Shown: positions 1-10,129 of the stretch, piece after piece | Numbering within the stretch: position 1 is the stretch's first letter | Layout of the letters: each line of letters opens with the position of its first letter | Assembly: GCA_037953625.1 (NCBI GenBank) | Contig: CM075651.1 | Location: 157,303,501 to 157,367,500 of the forward strand | Length of the DNA: 64,000 nt | Direction: 5' to 3' | From: Crotalaria pallida | Taxonomy: Eukaryota > Streptophyta > Magnoliopsida > Fabales > Fabaceae | Translations under genes and position numbers: made by a program | The notes under the pieces: model-generated | The model's input: the letters and a program-made list of their open reading frames with translations, nothing else | What the model was told of the DNA's origin: nothing | Databases searched by the model: none

Positions 1-369
1 TGGAGAAATTATGAAGTGAAGTGCACATTTATAACCTTTTTTTTAGTGATAAGAATCTGTGTAGATCGAATAGTTGTGGAATGTAAAAGAAAAAAAAAAT
101 CAATATTGAAAAATTAAGTCGAGTACTTTTCGTAGTTAAAATTACAATTTTTAAGATAAGATATTTTCTTTCTCTTCTTTAAAGAATAAATAGTACTTTC
201 ATAGCACTCAAATATTTTTCTAGATAAACAATTTTGAAAACAAATTTTTTTTCGATTTTTCTCCTTAAACAATACTCTTACCACTTGAGGATAGAATATG
301 GAAATATTGCATTATCAAGATAACTATTCTTGGTGCATATTTTTGAACATTATACGAACTAAATAGTAG
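1..369. other. AT-rich intergenic sequence
   Basis: No gene or repeat with clear ends is seen. Short reading frames here have no recognisable protein character. Confidence 0.5.
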
Positions 370-657
370 TACTCCCTCCGGTCCTATATATAGGACATAC
401 TTAACCATATTCCTCGGACCAAGAAAAATAGTTAGTTTTATGAATTCTATGAGAATATATTGTAACATTACAATTTTACCCTCTCAACTTTTCTTGAAAA
501 ATTCACACTCATTAATGAACAACAAAAAACACATGCATTTAGTAAGGGCAAAAAAGAGAAAAAACAATAAATGATGCATAGAAAATACAAAATGTCTTAT
601 ATATAGGACCAAAGATTGCTTCTAGAATATGTCCTATATATAGGACCGGAGGGAGTA
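370..657. mobile_element. Stowaway-like MITE, family A
   Basis: The element begins TACTCCCTCCGGTCCTATAT and ends with the inverse of this sequence, giving terminal inverted repeats of about 27 bp flanked by TA. It is 288 bp long and codes for nothing. TA-flanked ends and small size are typical of Stowaway (Tc1/mariner-derived) MITEs. This is the best preserved copy of what is called family A here; other copies lie at 4990, 30241, 58781, 60290 and 63073. Confidence 0.9.
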
Positions 658-1215
658 ATATTATGTTGGGGTTGCGGAAGTAAAGGACAGAAAAATATTT
701 ACCAATAACAAAAGGAAAAATTACCCAAGTGTGTTTGACACTTATATCTTATTGGGATTATTTTTCTCTGATACCATTTGTTAAGACCAGATAAACCTAA
801 ACAAAGGAGAAATTGCTTCTATCATCTTCAATTAAACAAACCGGTTTCAAATTATGAAATTAATCATTTATTAGCATGCATTAAAATAGAGCAAAAAGTG
901 AAAATATTTAGACACAAGTAAAAATGTTTCTTTGTGGCAACATCTAATCTCCTATTGAGTAATATGTAGGCTATACACCATTTTGGAAATTTCAAACAAG
1001 TCTCTTGCTCAAGATTAGGAAAAAAAAGCCACTCCCTTAAGTATATTGAGAGGCTAGGAACTTTGACAAAATAAAAACAGATAATACGACAATTCCATTA
1101 AACCATAGATAATGAGCTTCTAGATTAAAGTTTGCAAAAGTAGCATTTCTTGTAGCCAAAGACGATATAACATGTTCACCAAAAAAAATAAAGATGACCA
1201 CAACTATTTAAGTGC
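658..1215. other. Downstream flank of the F-box gene
   Basis: AT-rich sequence without coding signs. It presumably holds the 3' untranslated region and poly(A) site of the minus-strand F-box gene that ends at 1216. Confidence 0.5.
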
Positions 1216-3285
1216 TTATGAGGAGTACTCATCTCCTAATTCGTAGTAGCTAAAAATCTCAGATGACGAGGTATATAAAAAATCCACCATCTCAACATCC
1301 TCTTCAGCCAAGAAAATAACTTCTTTTTCCTCCCGTAATTTAAATTTTGCACACCTGTATGAAAACCATATTGATATTAAGAAGTAATACTCAAGTAATG
1401 TGGCTAAAAAGTGAAGACAGCAGGAAGTGGAAAGAGTCCTGAATCGAATTTTTCCCCTTTATCATTGTGTCTTCTACTTTGCATCTAAAGAAAATCCAAA
1501 AAACTGAACACAAGTTTGTGTCCACATGTACATTTTATGTTTCACAAAAAGCAAGTGCCATGATGTAATTATATGTTGCATAACATGAAGGAAAACCAAG
1601 ACTGAAACATATATAATAAACAGTACCAGGCAAGTTTAATTGCATATGCAATTGATGAAGCGTTATGCATGACATTAAGAAACAGGATCAGTAAACAACA
1701 AGCTTCTCTCCAATCCCAATTTGAATGACAAAAACTACCAAGTTAAAATAAATGCTACAACACGAGTCACAAATATGTTCCAATAGACTTAATTACTTCA
1801 TAAAATCAAAATGTTAGTACTAAATACTAAGTCAGTAACATACTAGAATCAACATTCTTACCTTGAGTGGACATTCAGCACCTCAACATTGTCCCCCTTC
1901 ACGGCATCCTTGAGTGAGATGAGACTTGGAACGTAAGGAATTGCTTCAAAGTTGGATTGAGTCCCTCGAACCTTGAAAAATTTGAATTCATACTTTTCAA
2001 AATTAGATTGGGTCCCTGGAACCTTGGAACGTTTGAGTCCATGCTCTTTATGATCATAGTAAATAAAACCATTACAGGAATGATACATCAATGTGGCAGC
2101 ACCATTCTTAAAGATTTTCACTGGCCAATATAAACCGTGAGGCCAACGTCCTCCATCATGAGGAGAAATGCTAAAAACCGGAATCCATGATTCTCCAATA
2201 CCATATTCCTTCATCACCCACATTGTAACAAGGCCATAAGAAGTTGCATCACATAAGTACAGGAAGCCCTTTAATTCTGTCATGCTTACTTTACTTGTCA
2301 TTTCAATTACACCCTCATTAAATACATGAGGGGGAGAAGGGAACGGCCGGAACCTCTCGCTTTCAAAGTCGAAACATAAAATTGCAAATTTCCAGCCATC
2401 AGAAAATATCCAATGAAGTGCCCCATTTATACAAGTGGGAAATGAAAGCACATGATCAACCCCAAGATCACCCCTAATATTTTTCCATGTTGATGTTCCT
2501 AGTGTGTGCATTTCGATAACCATACCAACATAGTTTCGAACATATGGCGCAACTGTAATGTATCTTTTGCACATTCTTATCACCTTATATTCATTGGTTT
2601 TTTGGTGAAAGCCAAAAGTAGCATATATTGGACTCCTCCTTTCCTCAATCTTGGTAGCTTCTGGAAGTCTTATGAACTCACCTGTCATCGGGTTGCAAAC
2701 AACCAAAGGGTCTCCATCCTTAGGATCACACAAACAAAGTAAACCATTACAGGAATTGACTACAGCAAACTTATCATCTTTGGGCTTGCAAGCAATATAA
2801 GTCCTCTTTCTACCACTTGTCTTAGTCGCATCAGTGTTGTTCAAAACCAATTTGGCATCGCGAAGAGGAAGCTTGAATTTAGGCCCAAGCTTGATGTGTC
2901 TGTTGCATTCAGCTTTAAGAAACTTGTCCTCACAGAGACAGAATTGTTCATCATCATAACTGCCTAACTTTTCAGGTTCATAGTCAAGAAGGTGAAGAGT
3001 TCTTGACACTCGCCGTTTAGGATCATTGGTTCGAATCAGGACACCAGCAGGTGCACTCTTGAAGTGCAATTTGGCAAACTGTGGGTCTGAAATCAAGGTG
3101 TTCCAACTTTTGCAAACACATTTGCAAAAGAGAACATACTTCATGGGAAGTTTAAGTACAATGCTGGTAGTGATAGCACATGGAAGATCAGCAAAAGAAG
3201 GCCCATCATATTCTTTAATTCCTGCATCAACTTGCACCACTGCTCTATTTGAGGTTGTTGAATTCCTTTTTCTTTTCATTGCCAT
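1216..3285 (-). CDS. F-box protein with FBA-type C-terminal domain
   Basis: Two coding exons are inferred: 3285..1862 and 1354..1216, about 520 residues. The protein is probably the substrate-recognition subunit of an SCF (SKP1-cullin-F-box) ubiquitin ligase. The F-box lies at about residues 30-76 (FADLPCAITTSIVLKLP, then CVCKSWNTLISDPQFAKLH). An F-box-associated domain follows, with NSCNGLLCLCDP at 177, FGFHQKTNEYKVIRM and CINGALHWIF. Start: an upstream in-frame ATG exists at 3366, but a pyrimidine tract and TTAG acceptor at 3288-3287 place 3366-3287 in an intron, so the ATG at 3285 is preferred. End: the open frame stops at 1858, but that TAA lies inside a consensus donor, CAAG|GTAAGA. A CAG acceptor at 1355 opens a second exon in phase, starting CAKFKLREEKEV and stopping at 1216. 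A 17-residue segment containing GTQSNFE is duplicated at 421-447. The target protein is unknown. Confidence 0.85.
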
Positions 3286-4330
3286 CCTAAGGTGCAAACA
3301 GAAAAACAAAAATAAGTGACATGAACCACAAAAGAAGAATTGATATTGTTTCTTATCCATGTGCATATCATGGTCATACTTTATTTACTTAGGAAATAAA
3401 ATGTCCAAATTGATCACGGAACAAATGGAAAAACCCATTGGCTTTCAAAATTTTGAAAAGTTTATCAAATTAGTTCCTAAATTTGTTCTAAATAAATACT
3501 AACTTCCGTCTTTTTTTCTCCTACTACTTATATTTAGTCCTTCCATACCAAAATTTTTGAATGAGCTATACATGCATAAAAATTTACCTTAGAGACCCAA
3601 GGTATTCTCATAAATATTTAAAGGCTATATCAATCATTTGGTTCAGCAGATTTTTTTTTTGTTTAAAAAAAATATTTTTAAAAGTTTATTTAACTTTAAC
3701 CATAAAACTTCATGATATGAGGTTAAAAAGTTGTAAAAAAAATATTCAGAATCAAAGTCCACCAACTCTTAATTATTAAAGTTTTAATTTTTCAATACAA
3801 AAATGTTGTTTTTGGTCTCTTATCTGAAATTAAGAAAATCCTTGTTTTAATTAGGTATCTATACTTTAGGAAAATTCAGAATGATTGTGTTTAGTGCAAA
3901 AGGAAAGTGGATAAAAGAGAAGACACAAAAGATTAGAAACAGTATATAAAAAATTGAAACAAAAGAAATATTTGAAGGTGTGCAAAAACCACCAAAATTG
4001 AAGCATTTGCAATGCAAGTGAAATTATTATGAGTTATAGCATCAACAAATAATAATGCTACTACTATTAAATAAAAGTGACAAACTTACACGTATGAAGT
4101 TCTCTAATAATGCAACAACAGACGCACAATTATCGGCATATAGAACAGAGTAATAAAGAAATGGGTCTGTGGGAAATAAAAAAAATAAAAATAAAAACCT
4201 GAGAGAGAGAAGAACTGCTTCAGTTATGATGATGATGATGAAGAAGAATCATATAAACGTGAACTGAATCGATCGAGATGCGGTGAATACTTCGGTACCT
4301 TTAGTTTATGAAGGGTTTGGTACCTCTCTG
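3286..4330 (-). other. F-box gene 5' leader and leader intron
   Basis: Coding begins just downstream of an acceptor at 3288-3287 (minus strand). A CTCTCTCAG|GTTTTT donor fits at 4199/4198, so a non-coding first exon would cover about 4199-4330. That exon has a CT-rich stretch and ATC/TCA triplets. The leader intron of about 0.9 kb is AT-rich with no other feature. Exon limits are inferred from splice signals only. Confidence 0.5.
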
Positions 4331-4826
4331 TGTGAATCATTTAAAAACAGTTTTTATTGATAACAAATTGAAATCAATTCATCAGAACCAATGATTATAT
4401 ATATTCTTATTCATGTCGTTACTAGTTAGCGTCATCTGAATTACTTCAATAATTCATCATGTTGATACTTGAATTTAAAAAATAAAAAAGGAAAAGTAGT
4501 AAAAAAATGAACAGGGTTGCAAAATCAAAAATTGATTAGTTGAGTGTTGAAATTAGGATTTACAAACATGAAATCTAAATACTATACGGTAGTCAAAAAA
4601 GAAAAACAGAGTTGCAAAACGATAAAGTTTCACGTTCAGCACTTTTTTTTCCTTCAATAACTTTGTATTTTTGCATTTGGATCCTTAAAGACTTAATTGT
4701 AAACATTGACCTTTTCAACCAAATAAGTTTGACTCAGCACCCATATACATTTGTCATCATCTAAGTAATCCATGTAGAGAGGATACCAAACCCTTCATAA
4801 ACTAAAGGATACCGAAGTATTCACCT
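4283..4826. mobile_element. Inverted-repeat element at the F-box leader
   Basis: A 48-bp sequence starting GGTGAATACTTCGGTA at 4283-4331 is repeated inverted at about 4776-4826, with only two single-base gaps. The 440 bp between the arms is AT-rich and non-coding. This looks like a small TIR element, but no flanking target duplication was found, so the class is open. Its left arm overlaps the predicted first exon of the F-box gene. Confidence 0.6.
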
Positions 4827-4989
4827 TTGTTTTATATATACTTCACTACCTACATCATAGGCGGGAACGAAAACGCGCCAAATGTTTAACATAATGGGCC
4901 TAGCCCAGCAGGGCTTTGCTTTGGTGTACACACCACGTGATTAATTAATACATTTCTTAAAATTTTAAAAAATACTTTAGCATTAATAG

Positions 4990-5267
4990 TACTCCCTCTG
5001 GTCTTATTTATAGGACATAGTTATCTATATCATATGGACCAATGAAGGTAATTAAGTTTCTTTAAACTTTAAAAAATACTTTAACATTACAATTTTACCA
5101 TCTTATCTTGTATTGGAAATTTCATAATTTATTATTTCACATTAATGGATAAAGGGCAAATAAGAGAAAATAACAATAAATATTTCCCAGAAAATACAAA
5201 ATGACTTATAAATAGGACCAAAAAATTCTTCTAAAATATGCACTATAAATAGGATCAGAGGGAGTAT
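4990..5267. mobile_element. Stowaway-like MITE, family A
   Basis: Ends TACTCCCTCTGGTC / GATCAGAGGGAGTA with TA flanks, 278 bp. The interior matches the 370-657 element (TTAACATTACAATTTTACC; AATACAAAATGACTTATAAA). Confidence 0.85.
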
Positions 5268-5273
5268 AATTTT

Positions 5274-5549
5274 ACTCCCTCCGGTCCCTAATATAAGTAT
5301 CATTTGACCAATTTCACTCTCTTTAAGAAAGTTAGTTAATATTGTTAGTGGTATTGAAAATATAAATATTTGGTATACTTTTTCAAAAGTACCCCTGTAA
5401 TTGTTATTGGAAATCTAAAAAGTGTTGAGTAAATAAGGGTGTTTGTGGAAAAGAAGTAATTAATGCTATTAGAAATTGAAAATGAGACTTATATTAAGGA
5501 CCGAAAAAAAGTCTTCAAAAGGGGCTCATATATAGGACCGGAGGGAGTA
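5274..5549. mobile_element. Stowaway-like MITE, family B
   Basis: Ends TACTCCCTCCGGTCC / GGACCGGAGGGAGTA, 276 bp. The interior differs from family A and carries AAAAAGTGTTGAGTAAATA and AGTACCCCTGTAATTGTTAT, phrases shared with copies at 29175, 56108 and 62641. Confidence 0.85.
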
Positions 5550-5700
5550 TCATTTTAATTTGCATTAAAAATTTTACAAATATATTATTTCATATTAATA
5601 AATAAAGGTTAAATAAGAGGGAGAAAAACAAAAAAATTGTCTCATAAAAAATACAAAATAACTTATGAATAAGATAAAAAAAATATTCTTATAAATATAA
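5550..5700. repeat. Right half of an old family A MITE
   Basis: Sequence such as TTATTTCATATTAATAAATA and AATACAAAATAACTTATGAA matches the right half of family A, but no left half adjoins it. It lies between two family B elements, consistent with an older copy broken by later insertions. Confidence 0.5.
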
Positions 5701-5977
5701 TACTTCCTCCGATCCTATATATAAGTCCCCTTTCAAGACTTTTCTTTGGTCCTTAATATAAGCTTCATTTTCAACTTTCAATGACATTAATTATTTCTTT
5801 TACACAAATACCCCTATTTACTCAACATTTTTTAGATTCCCAATAATAATCATAGGGGTATTTTTGAAAAAATATATCAAATATTTACATTTTCAATATC
5901 ACTAACAATATTAACTAAGTTTCTTAAAAAGTATGAAATTTTATCAAAAGAGCTTATAATAAAGACCAGAGGTAGTA
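5701..5977. mobile_element. Stowaway-like MITE, family B, reverse orientation
   Basis: Ends TACTTCCTCCGATCC / ACCAGAGGTAGTA are slightly decayed. The interior is the reverse complement of the 5274-5549 element. 277 bp. Confidence 0.8.
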
Positions 5978-6780
5978 GCTATGATTCAATTTCTTGTGTA
6001 GTAGTGGTAAAGTTAAATTTATCATCACATTCTTGATAATTCAATTTTTCAACGGAGCAGAAATGGGTGTATGTTTGAATGAGCGTTGGCAAAATTGATT
6101 TTGAATGAAATTAATTTTGTAAAATTGATTTTGGTTATAATTGAGTTTATGGTGAAGTAATTTATGTTTGGATATCTTTACTAATAAATTGATTTTGGTA
6201 AAATATTATTGTTTAGAAAATTTTGATCAAAATTGATTCTAGATGTACAATTACCAAAATGGGTTTATATTTCCTATAGAATCTTTTGTACTTTGTTTCA
6301 ACTCCAAAACACGAGCAAACAGTACAAGAGAACCAACAAATTGCATACTAATATTACATATACTGCTACAATTTCACGTACACATTTCCTCTTCTGATAA
6401 GCCTTATCAGCTATCGTTGTGCCCTTTTTCTATTAGCAACTGAGCTTATATATTATATTTTTTTTTTTTATTTACCTTACACTAAAAAATTGTTACCACC
6501 AGGGGTTGTTTTTCTAAATTACATCAGAAAAAGACTAGGCTCTTATAATTATGCCAAGCAAAGTTATATTTATATAATAGAGTGAAAGCTGAATCTTATT
6601 ATACTGTGAAGAGAAAGTTCCAGGTACACATTGAACAACAAAATATATAGGGATACTACATTACAAAATTCCTAAGTAGAGCTGGGCAGCTTCATTATTA
6701 TAAATAAACTAAACTTATATAAAGTAGGTGGACTAATATGCCACTCTTAATCATTATGTGTGTTCTTAAAACTATGGTAT
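5978..6780. other. AT-rich spacer with a legume-like dispersed repeat
   Basis: Around 6090-6240 there are repeats of the phrase AAATTGATTTTGG, which resembles dispersed AT-rich repeats I associate with legume genomes. The rest shows no gene. The reading frame at 6243-6443 has no protein signature. Confidence 0.4.
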
Positions 6781-8560
6781 TTAGTATGGTGGGTAAGCAG
6801 GGGGAGCAGTTAAATCATTTGAGAACAACTCAGGGTTAAAAGGCTCTGGAGGAGTAGCTGTGAATTGGTCCTGGTGCCACAATTCCAAAACTTTTCAGCT
6901 CAGCCATTTCTCTACGGACATTTTTACTTTGTGCCTCACACAACTTGGGAAGAAACACACCTTCAAATAAACAGGAAAAAAATGCTCAATCAATATTAGA
7001 CATTTCAAGTAGCTATGATTGATCTAGTACACTAAATTTAGATTAGCAGCATATGTTTATATGTACCTTCACCAGTTGCAAGGATGAAGTATAGATCCAC
7101 ATTAACAGTGATAAAAATCAACCCCCACTTTTCTCTGGTGAAACCTCTCCATCCCCTACTGATATTTACTCTGAGCCAAGCTTGGAGATCTGCTGCAAAA
7201 AACGGCTACACTTCATAAGGTTTAAGAAGGGACCTCCACATTTTTGAAAGGAAACAGAATATATGAATCTAGTAAATGAATTTACGTTGCAGGAGCATAA
7301 TATGATTTACTCTACTCATTTTATGAATCAAATAAGCAAAATCATATCATCTAGTATTTACAATTTCAACATTTGTTTGTTTCCTTTACCACAAATCAAA
7401 GAAGATCACAAAGTTAGTTGCATACTGGACATTTCACATTGCATAATCTATCTATGAAACTAATAGGTCAAATAAAGGTCAAATAACTTCTAAACTAAGG
7501 ATCAGATTATAGTATAACTTCATGTATAATTTCATACCACAAATAGTATTTCAGTTAAACATCATGTATCTAAATTCTTGGGGACATTTCTTATCACTTC
7601 ATGTAACTAAATTAAATTACTAGAATTATAACAACCTGAGAAGGAAGTTTCACAAATTAAACTTCACAATTTAAGAGGAACGAGGCAATTTGTGCCAGAA
7701 CTCCATCCTGCCATGAACTTCGCCTCTGCTGAATCTCATACCTGTCTCAACCAACTATATATATATATATATAAAAAAAAATCCATAAATGTAGCTCATA
7801 ATATAGCCAAAGAAACAAATGATCAAGTCCAAGAAAATGAAAGAGAGAACCAAATCAAAGTTGGTACGCAGTTATCTAATTCTGAAAATAACACAATTTT
7901 GTCGTATGATAGTATGACACCTATGCCTATGCAGCATGCCCGCCCTTTATGTTACATCATCTAAAGTTCTCAACTACCATCAATGGCAAGTAGCAAGGGC
8001 TTAGAGTCAATCAGTATCACTACTATTAGAGATGCTATTCTTATCATCCCAGTCACTACTATATATGATGCCTCATTTGCTAATGAAATTATCTGAAAAT
8101 GCTAAAATTACAAATTTAAAATATCTTTTCTAATGAATTTATAAACTTCTAATAATATTGAATTAAAGAAACCTTTAGCTTACAAATGTAGCTGCCTCAA
8201 TTTTATGAACCCATAGAAGATTGGAAGATGTGAAAATTGAATTGGGGAAAACGAAATTCTAACCCTACATAGGTGAATCGAAGGAGAAAAGACAAAGGAA
8301 AAACATGCATGTACAACACAAATTTGCAGAAGGGAGAAGGAGAAGAACATAGCAAAATGGCAAAGAGGGCAATTAGGAGAACATACATGCAAAAAGAAAA
8401 AACCCAAATCGATTCTCTCTTGATGCAAAAATGACCCGGTGTTGCTTCGGCTTCAAATCGATTTCAAGCGGTGAATCGATTCTTCAACGCCCAGCCAAAC
8501 ACTCTGAAATCGCGATGGGGAGGCAGCAACGCACGTTGGCCATGGAAAAAATTGAAACCA
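6781..8560 (-). pseudogene. Unrecognised minus-strand exons, probably a gene remnant
   Basis: Two consecutive exon-like blocks are seen. Block 7194-7071 follows TTTTTTGCAG and ends at a GAAG|GTACAT donor; read in one frame it gives LQAWLRVNISRGWRGFTREK and more. Block 6967-6781 follows a TTTATTTGAAG acceptor and continues that frame as GVFLPKLCEAQSKNVRREMA, stopping soon after at a TAA near 6841. A second frame in the same block stops at 6781 and looks equally protein-like (ELWHQDQFTATPPEPFNPEL), but has a TGA just upstream. No start codon could be joined to either frame. A further exon-like patch at about 7750-7680 holds stops in all useful frames. The CG-richer segment at 8430-8560 may be its leader. 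I do not recognise the family; a frameshifted pseudogene, a non-coding transcript or a mis-modelled gene are all possible. Confidence 0.35.
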
Positions 8561-8997
8561 AACGTACCTGAGATTGGGAGATTATTCATTGTCATTCGCA
8601 TACTTCCAACTTAAACAACTTAAATGAACAAAAGCTTACCTTTCAAAAAAAAAAATTAAATAATTGATTCGATCATTCACGAGTGCATATCTCTTTTTCT
8701 ATACCAGTTTTCTTAAGAATGCCAAAGGATGATATTATCACTTTTAGTTACATTTTTTTAAACTTTAAAATAAAAATAATATTATAATTAGGCTTTTCTA
8801 ACTTATGCAGTGCATAGGTTAATCATATTTTAAAAAACAAATGTTTGTTAAAAAATGAAACACTTAATGAATAAAGAAATAATTATTTAGTTTTTCAATA
8901 CAATTTTATAATTTATGTTATCTTATCTGCATGAGATAAAAAAACTCATTATAATTTTACTTTCTCCACTTATATTAAAAATTTCCTAAAAATAATG

Positions 8998-9102
8998 ATT
9001 TTTTTTTGTTTACATGGGAGGTCTGGGACTAGAACCCATGACCTGGGGAAGGGGAAATTTTAAGTGTCCCTGCAGCCACCAACTGGAGTGTCTTACGTGG
9101 AC
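8998..9102 (-). mobile_element. Short tRNA-derived SINE
   Basis: On the minus strand it begins GTCCACGTAAGACACTCC, has an A-box-like GTTGGTGGCTGCAGGGAC, a B-box-like GGTCATGGGTTCTAGTCCC and an A-rich tail (the T run near 8999-9008). The 10-bp sequence AAAAATAATG flanks it at 8988-8997 and 9103-9112 as target duplication. It is the same family as the copy at 59287-59382. The flanks resemble a decayed family A MITE (8940-9225), which it may have entered. Confidence 0.8.
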
Positions 9103-9225
9103 AAAAATAATGTTTCATTATAATACAAAGTGACTATTCCCTAAATACTACAAAGAGACGAAATGTAGTGATCGAAAAATTCTACTAAATAGTTGCAGTA
9201 TTCATAAATAAGACCAAATGGATTA

Positions 9226-10129
9226 AAAATTTAAAAAAAAAAAATAAAATTAACGAGTGCCTTTAACTACCTAAGGTAATAAAATCACTAAGTTCAAGAG
9301 TTACGGAGGTGTTAAACTCACCAATTCCCAAGGACAATTGTAAGCATTCTTCAAGATAAAATGGTTGTGCAGTTTGCGTAGAGAAACGTGAACAAATTTC
9401 TTGTTAATTGTAGTAGCAGATTGGAAAACATGCTTCTTCCTCATAGAGTCATAGATGGTTCGTTGTTAAATTTATTGAGCATTCGTTTTGTTGGATTATG
9501 GAGTATGACAAAAAGTGGCCCTCGTTATGTTCATAAAGGAGTACTCCTATCTATCACACTATCACAGTTACCCCAAAAACACCAAGTAAAACTAACAGAA
9601 AAGCAAGAACTTCGTTGAAGACTTGAACTTGCTCGAGCACATCTGCCAAAGCTTTTATTAGCATAAACCAAATTAATGCACTATGTTAAGCAATTTCGTT
9701 TAGAAGTTCCACCACAACTTTCTTCCCATCTACGCAACTAAGTTTCCATTTCCATTGCTTGTTTTTAATGTGTAGAAACATTAAACATAGAAACAGACAT
9801 CAATATCATATTGTGTAATGATCACCACAGAGAACTAAGTACTACTTACTGCATTAGAGTATGTCAACTAATTAGAAACCTAAACTGTTCAATGCTAAAG
9901 TGGGGTACAGATTCCATCCACTTCCACACCCAAGGAACCAACCACCTACCCAGCAATTATTCTAAATCATCTCCCCCCACATTATGGTACATTGCTTCAA
10001 AGAGTAAAGCCCATAAAGACTGTACATGACTTGAAAAATAAAGTACTGGTTTTTAAAAAAAAAATAAAAAAAATCCTTTGGAGGGGGGAGGAGTTCAAGG
10101 TCTGGCTATACTTGTATTAAAATATTGAA
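9226..10129. other. Spacer downstream of the RING gene
   Basis: AT-rich and without recognisable genes. The frames at 9388-9618 and 9811-10029 show no domain or conserved motif. The part near 10129 should contain the 3' UTR of the minus-strand RING gene. Confidence 0.45.
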
